DNA from: Fibrella aestuarina BUZ 2
GTDB taxonomy: Bacteria > Bacteroidota > Bacteroidia > Cytophagales > Spirosomataceae
Length of the DNA stretch: 64,000 bases
Direction: 5' to 3'
NCBI RefSeq assembly: GCF_000331105.1
Contig: NC_020054.1
Location: 672,001 to 736,000, forward strand
The position numbers and the translations under genes were made by a program. This document shows, one piece after another, positions 17,436 through 25,609 of this stretch. Positions within the stretch are counted from its first letter, which is position 1. Every line of letters starts with the position of its first letter. The notes beneath the pieces are model-generated. The model did not search any database. It was not told where the DNA came from and saw only the letters and a program-made list of their open reading frames with translations.

Positions 17436-19106
17436 TTACACAACGGTGATACCGCCCCAATCGGTGCGGCGGTACGACCGGAACAGCAGCCACGCAATGA
17501 GTAGCATGATGGGGATTGCTGCCCACACGCCATACGGGATGTAGCTCAGGCCCCAATGCGCTACACCCACCAGCCCGACGACCAGCATGCTGATCAGGGA
17601 GCGCGTTGTCATGTTTTGCTGCACGGCATCCTGCGTCATCGAGAACGGTAAGCTACGTTCACCCATCGTGACCGAAATCAGGAGCATCACCAGCGAACCC
17701 GTCAGCGCCAGCAGCACGTCGGGCAATACGTCGATGCCTTTCCGGTAAAACACGTAGGCAGCCAGTAAGGCAAAATAAGGCAGCATCAGCTTGACGATTA
17801 CGGCTTTCAGTCCGCCCGCCAGCAGTTCACCGGGCCGGCTGATGGGCGTGGTGGCGTAGATCCAGGCGGCTTTGTAGCTGTCCGAAACGGTGATCTGCAT
17901 GATGGCGCCCAACATGTATAGGCTGCTGAGGTACAGAATAAACAGATGCGACTGCGAAAACGACGCCATACCCGACTGGCGGCTGCTCATCATCACGACA
18001 TAGACGATGCCGAAAGCCAGCGATGGGTACGTCTTCAGTTTGAATTTCCGGTCGCGGCTGGTGAGGTGCCAGATCATGGTGAAGGTGGCGCGCTCCAGCG
18101 GCGAGGTTGTCAGCCAGCCGGCCAGCCGATCGGCCAGCGATGGTTTCGCCAGGGAGCCAGGTACGTTGGTGGCTGTCGGTTGTGGGGCGGTGGGCTGCCG
18201 TTCGGCCAGATCGAGGGTGGCCATGCGGTTGCCGAATAGCGGCCCCAGCACCCGACTCATGAGCCAAAGACCTGCAAACGGAACGGTCAGGATAAGGACT
18301 AGCCCCAGCCAATGCCAAGTATCGGCGGTTTGGTTGATGAGCAGGTCGAGGCTGCCTGCGCACCAGAAAGGGGGCAGCAGGAGCATCCACCACTGCCCGG
18401 TTAGCAGGGTTGGGTTGAGTGGGTCGGCGTTGTTGAAAAAGCGGGGCATAAGCTGAAAGCTGCCGTAGAACAGCACGCCCAGCACGATCTGGAAATAGTT
18501 GATGGTTTCGCGCAGCCGTTCTTCGCTCATAAAACGCATCAGCAGCAGGTAGAACACGTTGGTCAGAAAGAGCGACAGAATGGCCACCAACAGCACCAGC
18601 AGGAGCGTCAGCAACCCGGCAATCGGCCCGAACCGGCTGGATATGATCAGGATACCCACTACGCTGACCGCCAGCGCAAAGGTGAGCAGGTAACTGGCGA
18701 TGTGCGTGATCCGGGCGGCCAGGATCGTGCGCCCATCGACCGGCCTGAACAGCAAAATCTGGTTATCGGTTGAGTCGAGCACGACCGCCGAAAAATCGGT
18801 GATGAGCGTCATGGCGCAGATGGCCATGACGTAGCCGAAGAACAGCACCGCAGGCATCAGTACGGCGCCCGGCGACACGAAGGCGAGCGGTATAGCCGTG
18901 AACAGGCCCAAGAAGGCATACAGGGCAAGCGATTTCCAGTACCCATTGGTATTCTGCCCCTCTTTCTGGCGCCAGTTGGTAAAGGCTGGTACGGGGCGGC
19001 GGTTGTCGAGCGAGAGTTTTACGGCCAGGATGGCCCGCATCTGGGCGTAATTTACGCCCAGCAACTGCCACAGCGGTAGCAGCCGGTCTGTAATCCAGAG
19101 AGTCAT
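17436..19106 (-). CDS. ABC exporter permease subunit
   Basis: 556 residues with about 10-12 TM segments spread through the chain, including LALYAFLGLFTAIPLAF, LLTLLLVLLVAILSLFL and a C-terminal GVWAAIPIMLLIAWLLF. No catalytic motif is seen. It starts 29 bp downstream of an ABC ATPase gene in the same direction, so the pair forms an ABC-2-like export system. The exported substrate is unknown. Confidence 0.78.
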   Translation of the reverse strand: MTLWITDRLLPLWQLLGVNYAQMRAILAVKLSLDNRRPVPAFTNWRQKEGQNTNGYWKSLALYAFLGLFTAIPLAFVSPGAVLMPAVLFFGYVMAICAMTLITDFSAVVLDSTDNQILLFRPVDGRTILAARITHIASYLLTFALAVSVVGILIISSRFGPIAGLLTLLLVLLVAILSLFLTNVFYLLLMRFMSEERLRETINYFQIVLGVLFYGSFQLMPRFFNNADPLNPTLLTGQWWMLLLPPFWCAGSLDLLINQTADTWHWLGLVLILTVPFAGLWLMSRVLGPLFGNRMATLDLAERQPTAPQPTATNVPGSLAKPSLADRLAGWLTTSPLERATFTMIWHLTSRDRKFKLKTYPSLAFGIVYVVMMSSRQSGMASFSQSHLFILYLSSLYMLGAIMQITVSDSYKAAWIYATTPISRPGELLAGGLKAVIVKLMLPYFALLAAYVFYRKGIDVLPDVLLALTGSLVMLLISVTMGERSLPFSMTQDAVQQNMTTRSLISMLVVGLVGVAHWGLSYIPYGVWAAIPIMLLIAWLLFRSYRRTDWGGITVV

Positions 19107-19135
19107 AGAAACGGATGAGTCCGAGGCGCTCGGGC

Positions 19136-19909
19136 TTATTGAGTAAGGGTGTGGATGAACTCTTCGGCGACGGTATTCTGCGTACCGGTGCCAGTAAGCT
19201 GCCCAAACAACTGTTCGAGCGATTCCGAATCACGCTGCGCCTGCAACTGGGCGTAGGAGCCGTCGGCCACGATCTGCCCGGCGTTGATGATGATGATGCG
19301 ATCCGATATTTTCTCGACTACATCCATGATGTGCGAGCTGTAGAAAACCGTCTTGCCAGCGTCGGCCAGTTGGCGGATGATCTGCTTCACCAGCACCACT
19401 GCGTTGGCGTCGAGCCCCGAGAGCGGCTCATCCAGAAACAGCAGGTCGGGGTTATGGAGAAGGCCCGAAATGAGCAGCACCTTTTGCCGCATTCCTTTCG
19501 AGAAGGTGGTCATGCGGTCGTTGGCCTGAAATTCCAGCCCAAACAGGCGCAGCAGGTCGGCCGCTTTGCGTTCGATGCTGGCGTTGTCGAGTTCGTAAAG
19601 TTGCCCCACAAAACGCAGGTATTCCATCGGGCTGAGCAGGTCGTAGAGGGCGGCGTTTTCGGGAACGTACCCAATGCGCCGCTTTACGGCCATCGCTTCC
19701 GTGCGCAGGTCGTGGCCCAGCACCCGCACCTCACCCCGATAATCGGGCAACATACCGATCAACGTTTTGATGGTGGTGGATTTACCGGCTCCATTGGGGC
19801 CAATGTAGCCCACAACCTGACCCGCCTCCACGCTGAGATCGATACCCTTCAGGATCTTCGTAGAGCCGTAGTATTGCTCCAGGTTAGTAATGTCAATAAC
19901 AGGGTTCAT
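19136..19909 (-). CDS. ABC transporter ATP-binding protein
   Basis: 257 residues from ATG 19909. Walker A GPNGAGKST is at about 37-45, the signature reads FSKGMRQKV (about 140), and Walker B LLFLDEPLSGLD follows. RRIGYVPENAALYDLLSPMEYL places it with drug/lipid exporter ATPases (CcmA/NatA type). It is the first gene of a two-gene operon with the permease at 17436-19106. Confidence 0.88.
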   Translation of the reverse strand: MNPVIDITNLEQYYGSTKILKGIDLSVEAGQVVGYIGPNGAGKSTTIKTLIGMLPDYRGEVRVLGHDLRTEAMAVKRRIGYVPENAALYDLLSPMEYLRFVGQLYELDNASIERKAADLLRLFGLEFQANDRMTTFSKGMRQKVLLISGLLHNPDLLFLDEPLSGLDANAVVLVKQIIRQLADAGKTVFYSSHIMDVVEKISDRIIIINAGQIVADGSYAQLQAQRDSESLEQLFGQLTGTGTQNTVAEEFIHTLTQ

Positions 19910-20105
19910 GAATCGGTTAAGTCTAATCGATGGTGGATGGAAGATACACGGTTAAGATGGATTTAGCGCCGCAATCGGATTATTGGTTTAGGGGTTGGAT
20001 AGATGGCCTAAAGCGGCTTTGCCTGCCACAGGCTGACCGATGGGGCCCTCTGACGGATGAGACTGCGACCGGATAAATAGAAAACTTTGAACGTCAAGCT
20101 TATTT

Positions 20106-20119
20106 TTGAACAATGTTCA
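20106..20119. promoter_or_regulatory. TetR operator, upstream copy
   Basis: The 14-mer TTGAACAATGTTCA contains the inverted repeat GAACA-A-TGTTC (20108-20118). It lies between two TATTTTTG boxes (20101-20108 and 20121-20128) just upstream of the TetR ATG at 20157, so binding should block the regulator's own promoter. Confidence 0.8.
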
Positions 20120-20120
20120 T

Positions 20121-20128
20121 TATTTTTG
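20121..20128 (+). promoter_or_regulatory. -7 box TATTTTTG for the TetR gene
   Basis: Matches TAnnTTTG, 29 bp before the ATG at 20157. A second identical box at 20101-20108 overlaps the operator. No well-spaced -33 TTTG was found for the downstream box. Confidence 0.5.
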
Positions 20129-20156
20129 CTTTTGTAGTAAGGTGATCAGCAGTGTA

Positions 20157-20765
20157 ATGGGTGTATCGGAACGGAAAGCACGGGAAAAGGAAGAACTCAG
20201 ATCACTGATTCTGAACGGCGCTATGGCGCTTTTCGCCGAAAAGGGGGTTGAGAACGTCACGATCCGCAACATTGCCGAGGCCATTGAATACAGCGTCGGA
20301 ACGGTGTACGTGTACTTCAAAGACAAGAACGCCATTCTGCACGCGCTTCATACGGAGGGTTTTTTGCAGTTAGGTAGCCTGTTTCAGACGCTGGCTCAGG
20401 TGACCGACCCTATGGAGCGGCTGCGGGCATCGGGTCGGCTGTATCTCCAGTTTGCGGTCGCCAACCCGGATATGTACGACTTGATGTTCAACATGAAAGC
20501 ACCCCTTGATTTTGTAGAGGATTGCGCCGAGGAAGAGTGGAATGAGGGGAAATCAGCCTTCAATTTTTTGCTACATGTCGTGGAGGATTGTCTGATGGCG
20601 GGCTTTTTTAAGGGCCACCGGGCTAAGCCGTTAGCGTTTATGATCTGGAGCACTGTGCATGGCATGTGTCACCTGGCCATTGCCCGGCGGACTGATGTGG
20701 TTGGGCTGGAGAAACCTGTGGAAGAAGGCTTCGCCGAATTTCTGATGCTCCTGGACAGGGTCTAA
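20157..20765 (+). CDS. TetR/AcrR family regulator with WHG-type C-terminal domain
   Basis: 202 residues from ATG 20157 (MGVSERKAREKEE). The helix-turn-helix spans about 33-56 (VTIRNIAEAIEYSVGTVYVYF), followed by a ligand domain whose LRASGRLYLQFAVANPDMYDLMF resembles the WHG class. An earlier in-frame ATG at 20106 would place the coding region over the operator and promoter, so it is rejected. Identical inverted operator copies lie on both sides of the gene, at 20106 and 20783, which suggests control of itself and of the membrane protein gene downstream. Confidence 0.88.
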   Translation: MGVSERKAREKEELRSLILNGAMALFAEKGVENVTIRNIAEAIEYSVGTVYVYFKDKNAILHALHTEGFLQLGSLFQTLAQVTDPMERLRASGRLYLQFAVANPDMYDLMFNMKAPLDFVEDCAEEEWNEGKSAFNFLLHVVEDCLMAGFFKGHRAKPLAFMIWSTVHGMCHLAIARRTDVVGLEKPVEEGFAEFLMLLDRV

Positions 20766-20782
20766 ATTTTTTGCCTCTTCAG

Positions 20783-20796
20783 TGAACATTGTTCAA
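20783..20796. promoter_or_regulatory. TetR operator, downstream copy
   Basis: TGAACATTGTTCAA is the exact reverse complement of the 14-mer at 20106-20119. It lies 82 bp before the ATG of the membrane protein at 20878, so that gene is the likely target. Confidence 0.8.
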
Positions 20797-20877
20797 TTGT
20801 AGATCAGAGTTCAAAAATAACCTGTGCCTTAACTGGCCTGCTTTTAACAATCAACGTACACTAAACAGTTTTTACAC

Positions 20878-21690
20878 ATGAAATCGATGCTGACTGTACT
20901 TCGGGAACGCAACGAACTGCTATTCCAATTTGGGCTGATCTGCCTGGTATTGGCGCTGGCTTGCGTCGCCTTGATCTGGTTTATGCGTACGCAGGTGCTG
21001 GGCGTTAATGCGTGGTACAAACCCCTCAAGTTTTTCCTGTCGACCGCCGTATTCGTCTGGTCGATGGCCTGGTACACCGGTTATCTGACCGAACGCAGCA
21101 CCGTTGCCTGGTACTCGTGGGGTATGGTGGCACTTTTTGGCATCGAGCTGGTCTACATCGTGGTGCAGGCAGCCCGGGGGCAGCAATCGCATTTCAACGT
21201 CGGCACGCCCGTGACCGCTTCGTTTTGGGTGATCATGGCCGTATCAGCGGTAGGCATTTCCATCTGGACAGCGCGGGTTGGACTACTGTTTTTTCGGCAT
21301 GATTTCCCCGAATTGCCCGCAGCCTACGTCTGGGGTATCCGGCTGGGTTTGGTGCTGTTTGTGCTCTTTTCGATGCAGGGGCTGGCTATGGGTGGCCGCA
21401 TGGCCCACACGGTTGGTAGTGCCGACGGTGGACCCGGCTTGCCCGTCGTGAACTGGAGCACTCAGTATGGCGACCTTCGGATTGCGCATTTTCTGGGTAT
21501 GCACGCGCTACAGGTGGTGCCGTTGCTGGCGTATTATCTGCTGAAAGACATTTGGCAGGTGGTGCTGGTGAGCGTGCTGTATGGGACCGTGACGCTGGTG
21601 ATTTTCATTCAGGCCTTGCAGGGCAAACCGCTACTTCGGTTTGGTAGCCGATTGGCGGACACGGCTATCGGGACTGCGGCGAGTCAGTAA
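20878..21690 (+). CDS. Polytopic membrane protein under TetR control
   Basis: 270 residues, about seven TM segments (for example FGLICLVLALACVALIWFM, FFLSTAVFVWSMAWYTGYL, MVALFGIELVYIVVQAA). Conserved-looking loop features are WYKPLKFFLS, GRMAHTVGSADGGPGLPV and HFLGMHALQVVPLLAYYL, with two His in the last that could bind a metal or haem. I do not recognise a named family. The operator at 20783-20796 links it to the TetR gene. Confidence 0.75.
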   Translation: MKSMLTVLRERNELLFQFGLICLVLALACVALIWFMRTQVLGVNAWYKPLKFFLSTAVFVWSMAWYTGYLTERSTVAWYSWGMVALFGIELVYIVVQAARGQQSHFNVGTPVTASFWVIMAVSAVGISIWTARVGLLFFRHDFPELPAAYVWGIRLGLVLFVLFSMQGLAMGGRMAHTVGSADGGPGLPVVNWSTQYGDLRIAHFLGMHALQVVPLLAYYLLKDIWQVVLVSVLYGTVTLVIFIQALQGKPLLRFGSRLADTAIGTAASQ

Positions 21691-21781
21691 CGCGGTGGTG
21701 AAATGAGGTTTAATAAGGGAAGCAGAACCAAGTTTACGCGACAATCTGCTACTTTGACCGTTGAACTTCGATTAGCCTACC

Positions 21782-22933
21782 TTGAGCCTGATTCTTACCC
21801 CCCGCCTTCGTTCGCTCGATGCGTTTCGCGGCCTGACTGTTGCGGCCATGATTCTGGTCAATAATGCCGGTGACTGGGCGCACAGCTACGCCCCGCTGAA
21901 GCACGCACCCTGGAACGGCTGGACCCCCACCGACCTGATTTTTCCCTTCTTTCTGTTCATTGTGGGCGTGTCGATCACGTTTGCGCTGAGCAAAAGGCAG
22001 ACAAGCTTGCTGGAAGATGAAAAGACACAACGGCTGAAGATTATCCGGCGCGGCGTAACCCTGTTCGCGCTGGGCTTTTTTCTCAACCTCTTCCCCCGTT
22101 TCGACTTTGCCAACGTCCGCATCATGGGTGTTCTCCAACGCATCGGGATTGTCTATACGGTTTGCGCGCTGGTGTTTCTGCGCACCTCGCCCCGGCAGCA
22201 AGTAAACCTGATTCTGCTCATTCTGATCGGCTATTTTCTATTGATGACGATGGTGCCCGTGCCGGGAATTGGCTATGCCAACCTCGAACCGGAAACAAAT
22301 CTGGCCGCCTGGATCGATCGGACCATCCTCACCCCAGCGCACTGCTACCGGTCGTCGAAGGTATGGGACCCTGAGGGCCTGCTGAGTACCGTGCCCGCCA
22401 TTGCTACGGGTTTGCTGGGGCTGCTGGCTGGGCGGTGGCTGCGCTCCACGCGCTACGGTACCACCGTGCGCGAAAGCCAGAAAGCCCTGTTTCTGTTTTT
22501 GGCTGGCCTGCTAATGGCCTTCGTGGGTACGTTGTTCGATACGGTCTTTCCAATCAACAAGGCGCTCTGGACAAGCAGCTACGTGTTGCTGGCGGGTGGG
22601 CTCGCCATGTGCGGGTTGGCTATCTTTTACTACCTCATCGACGTGCGTCGGGCCTTCCAACTGAGTGGTTTGCTGGTCGCGTTTGGTGTCAACGCCATCA
22701 CCGTCTTCTTCCTGTCGGGCCTGATTCCGCGTATGATGGGCCTGATTCTGGTTGATGGGCCCGATGGTACTAAACTGGGCTTGAAAGAATACCTGTATCG
22801 CACGTTCATCGCCCCGCCGTTCGATCCTATCGACCCCCGGCTGTCGTCGTTGGTCGGTGCGCTGACGTTTGTGGGCATCTGGGCCGTCATCCTCTGGATC
22901 ATGTATCGCCGCCGGATCATCATCAAAGTATAG
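21782..22933 (+). CDS. HGSNAT/NagX-like acyltransferase (DUF5009 family)
   Basis: 383 residues with about ten TM segments. RLRSLDAFRGLTVAAMILVNN at the N-terminus and the HAPWNGWTPTDLIFPFFLF stretch are hallmarks of the heparan-alpha-glucosaminide N-acetyltransferase family, whose loop His takes the acetyl group across the membrane. In Bacteroidota, relatives (NagX) are associated with amino-sugar use. The start is TTG 21782; there is no nearby in-frame ATG and the conserved region begins ten residues later. It is 79 bp upstream of an isochorismatase-like gene. Confidence 0.85.
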   Translation: MSLILTPRLRSLDAFRGLTVAAMILVNNAGDWAHSYAPLKHAPWNGWTPTDLIFPFFLFIVGVSITFALSKRQTSLLEDEKTQRLKIIRRGVTLFALGFFLNLFPRFDFANVRIMGVLQRIGIVYTVCALVFLRTSPRQQVNLILLILIGYFLLMTMVPVPGIGYANLEPETNLAAWIDRTILTPAHCYRSSKVWDPEGLLSTVPAIATGLLGLLAGRWLRSTRYGTTVRESQKALFLFLAGLLMAFVGTLFDTVFPINKALWTSSYVLLAGGLAMCGLAIFYYLIDVRRAFQLSGLLVAFGVNAITVFFLSGLIPRMMGLILVDGPDGTKLGLKEYLYRTFIAPPFDPIDPRLSSLVGALTFVGIWAVILWIMYRRRIIIKV

Positions 22934-23012
22934 GTAGCCCATTTCCTCAGTTCTCAGGTACGTTGTCGGCTGGAGACGGTTGTGTTTACCCAACCTACCC
23001 CTCCCTCAACCA

Positions 23013-23618
23013 ATGAACAACCCAAGTGAAGACCTGCATGGCAATGCGCCGGATTCGTCGCCAGTAGCGTTGCTGATCGTCGACATGATCAACGACCTGG
23101 AGTTTCCCGAAGGCCCTGCTTTTCTGGAACCCTCGCTGGCCGCCGCCGACCGGATCGCCGCGTTAAAGCGCCGGGCCAAGGAAGCGGGTATACCCGTCGT
23201 TTACGTAAATGATAATTTTGGCAAGTGGCGGTCGAGCTTTGATGAACTGTTGCAGCACTGCCTGACCGACGACGTGCGGGGCAGGCCTATCGCCGAACGG
23301 CTGAAGCCCGATGCCGATGAGTACATCGTGCTGAAACCCAAGCATTCGGTTTTCTTTTCGACGACGCTCGAAACGCTGCTGACGTACCTGAAAACCCAAA
23401 CGCTCATCCTGACGGGTATCGCCGCCGACGTGTGCATCCAGTTTTCGGCCATCGACGCCTACATGCGCGATCTGAAACTGATCGTACCCGCCGACTGCAT
23501 CGCGTCGGGGTCGGCTGAAAATACGCAACAGGCATTGACCTACATGCAACGCGTGTTGAGCGCCGACACTACTCAATCGGCGGAGCTGGATTTGGGAAAA
23601 TTGCTGGTTCAGAGCTAG
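23013..23618 (+). CDS. Isochorismatase-family cysteine hydrolase
   Basis: 201 residues from ATG 23013 (MNNPSEDL). The catalytic triad is visible: Asp in LLIVDMIND (near 23), Lys in LKPKHSVFF (near 110) and Cys in GIAADVCIQFSA (near 140), with the usual cis-peptide before Cys region. The family hydrolyses amides such as nicotinamide, ureidoacrylate or N-carbamoyl compounds; none can be singled out. It converges on the SpmAB gene with a 10-bp gap. Confidence 0.85.
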   Translation: MNNPSEDLHGNAPDSSPVALLIVDMINDLEFPEGPAFLEPSLAAADRIAALKRRAKEAGIPVVYVNDNFGKWRSSFDELLQHCLTDDVRGRPIAERLKPDADEYIVLKPKHSVFFSTTLETLLTYLKTQTLILTGIAADVCIQFSAIDAYMRDLKLIVPADCIASGSAENTQQALTYMQRVLSADTTQSAELDLGKLLVQS

Positions 23619-23628
23619 CTGGCAGCTG

Positions 23629-24864
23629 CTAGTGGAAAAAGAAGTAGCCCAGCGCGATGCCGGCGATGACGCCAATCAGGTCGGCGAGTAGACCGGCGAC
23701 GATGGCATAGCGGGTTTTTTTGATGCCCACCGAACCGAAATACAAGGCTACGATGTAGAACGTGGTATCGGCGGCTCCCTGAAAAATGCAACTCAGGCGG
23801 CCTACAAACGAGTCCGGACCAAACTGCTTCATAGCGTCGATCATCAACGCCCGGGAGGCGCTACCACTCAGCGGCCGCATCAGCGCGACGGGCAGGGCGT
23901 CGGTAAAATCGGTGTTGACGCCCGTCAGGCCGATCACGTATTTCATGCTGTCGACCACGTAGGTCATCGCCCCGGAATTGCGGAAAGCACCAATGGCCAC
24001 CAACATGCCCACGAGGTAGGGAATAATGCGCACGGACGTTTCGAAACCGGCTTTGGCGCCTTCGATAAAGGTGTCGAATACGTCGATCCGCTGCCGAATC
24101 GCGCCGATCAAAAATGTCACGACGATGCTCATTAGCAGGACGTTACCCGTTACTTTCGATACGGTTTCCAACTGCTCTTTCGGCAACTGACCCAGGTACC
24201 AGAGCGCCAGCCCAAGAAAGGCCGTCACGCCGCCGATGCCGCCCAGCACCGTTCGGTTTACCAGGTTGAGCCGCTGCTTGATACCCACGATCAGGATGCT
24301 GGCAACTGTGGCTACATAAGTCCCGATGAGGCAGGGAATAAACACGTCCGATGGGTCGGCGGCACCCAGAATGGCCCGTTGCGCCATGATCCCCAGCGGA
24401 ATGATCGTGAGGCCGGAGGTGTGCAGGACCAGAAACATGATCTGCGCGTTGCTTGCCGTGTCTTTGGTGGGGTTCAGCTCCTGTAGGCTTTGCATGGCTT
24501 TCAGGCCGAAGGGCGTAGCCGCATTGTCGAGGCCAAGCATGTTCGCCGAAAAGTTCATGATCATCTGCCCGTTGGCGGGGTGATCCTTCGGTACTTCGGG
24601 AAAGAGCTTGTTGAAAAACGGCCCGATTACCCGCGCAATCGCCCCGATCGCCCCTATTTTTTCGGCGATGTTGAGCAGACCCAGAAAGAACGTCATCACG
24701 CCCGCGAGCGGCAGGGCAATGTCCATGACGGCCGCTTTACTTGAATCGAACAGGCCCTCAACGAGCAGCTTGAAGATTTCGGTATCGCCCAATACAATGA
24801 GCTTGAACAGGGCTACCAGAAACGCAATCAGAAAAAAAGCAACCCAGATGTAATTGAGGGCCAT
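23629..24864 (-). CDS. SpmA-SpmB fusion, nucleoside-recognition (Gate) protein
   Basis: 411 residues with about ten TM segments in two halves. The first half (to about 200) matches SpmA (FSANMLGLDNAATPFGLKAM), the second (about 215-411) SpmB (GAKAGFETSVRIIPYLVGM, LMRPLSGSASRALM). In Bacillus these are two separate genes for spore-core dehydration; in non-spore-formers such as Bacteroidota the fused form is common and its role is not established, probably transport. Confidence 0.85.
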   Translation of the reverse strand: MALNYIWVAFFLIAFLVALFKLIVLGDTEIFKLLVEGLFDSSKAAVMDIALPLAGVMTFFLGLLNIAEKIGAIGAIARVIGPFFNKLFPEVPKDHPANGQMIMNFSANMLGLDNAATPFGLKAMQSLQELNPTKDTASNAQIMFLVLHTSGLTIIPLGIMAQRAILGAADPSDVFIPCLIGTYVATVASILIVGIKQRLNLVNRTVLGGIGGVTAFLGLALWYLGQLPKEQLETVSKVTGNVLLMSIVVTFLIGAIRQRIDVFDTFIEGAKAGFETSVRIIPYLVGMLVAIGAFRNSGAMTYVVDSMKYVIGLTGVNTDFTDALPVALMRPLSGSASRALMIDAMKQFGPDSFVGRLSCIFQGAADTTFYIVALYFGSVGIKKTRYAIVAGLLADLIGVIAGIALGYFFFH

Positions 24865-24872
24865 GGACTACA

Positions 24873-25024
24873 ATGAGCGAAAGAGTGAATGAGCGAAAGT
24901 GCGAGCAGGCCTTCGTTCCGATGTAAGTTTACAGTCGGAAACGTCAGCAAACAACCTATTGCTTCATGACCCGCTTCGTCTGTAGCCTACTCGCCCTTTC
25001 ACTCATTCACTCGGTCGCTCATTC
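24873..25024. repeat. Inverted repeat whose right arm encodes a signal peptide
   Basis: The left arm 24873-24905 and right arm 24990-25024 pair over 33 bp with four mismatches. They use the GAGTGAATGAG / GAGCGAAAG units of the repeats at 7479 and 9854. The left arm is intergenic; the right arm lies inside the dipeptidase gene and encodes residues about 9-20 of its signal peptide. Confidence 0.82.
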
Positions 25025-25607
25025 ACAATTAGTTGATGTGCAGCAACTCGACCCGTCGATTCTGGTCGAACTGAAATACTCGACAACCGACAATTTTGTG
25101 AAAAAGGATGTCTACGGCGACCTCACGCAGGCCTATCTGCAACCGATGGCGGCGCGCAAGCTGGTAGCGGCCAGCAAGTGGCTTCAGGTACGTAGGCCCG
25201 AGCTGCGGCTGCTCGTGTACGATGCTGCCCGGCCTCAGTCGGCGCAGTGGAAGCTCTGGAACGCGTTGCCTCAATACACTGAACGCCAGCGACGTACCTA
25301 CGTGGCCGACCCGCGCGAGGGTTCCATCCATAGTTACGGCTGCGCCGTTGACCTCACCCTCGCCACTGCCGATGGTAAACCGCTCGACATGGGAACGCCC
25401 TACGATTTCTTTGGCCCCAAAGCCTACCCCACTCAGGAAGAACGACTGCTGCGGGCGGGGCAGCTCACCCGGCAACAGGTCGACAACCGGCGGCTGCTAC
25501 GTCAGGCCATGCAGGCGGCGGGCTTCATGCCCATCAACTACGAATGGTGGCACTTCAACGCGCTCTCCCGTCGGCAGGCCAAAGCGCGCTACAAGCTCGT
25601 GGAATAA
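24966..25607 (+). CDS. ddpX: D-alanyl-D-alanine dipeptidase (VanX/DdpX, M15D)
   Basis: 213 residues. The signal peptide (MTRFVCSLLALSLIHSVAHS) directs it to the periplasm. Zinc-site motifs are intact: SIHSYGCAVDLTL (about 119-131, SxHxxGxAxD) and EWWH (193-196). VYDAARPQSAQW carries the substrate-binding Arg. It hydrolyses D-Ala-D-Ala; in this setting that is more likely nutrient recycling from peptidoglycan than vancomycin resistance, since no VanA/VanH genes are near. Part of its signal peptide is encoded by a repeat arm. Confidence 0.9.
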   Translation: MTRFVCSLLALSLIHSVAHSQLVDVQQLDPSILVELKYSTTDNFVKKDVYGDLTQAYLQPMAARKLVAASKWLQVRRPELRLLVYDAARPQSAQWKLWNALPQYTERQRRTYVADPREGSIHSYGCAVDLTLATADGKPLDMGTPYDFFGPKAYPTQEERLLRAGQLTRQQVDNRRLLRQAMQAAGFMPINYEWWHFNALSRRQAKARYKLVE

Positions 25608-25609
25608 GG

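Noticed and set aside
24966..25607. Vancomycin resistance determinant (VanX)
   Set aside because: Motifs are VanX-like, but VanA and VanH-type genes are absent and a secreted dipeptidase is better explained by peptidoglycan recycling.
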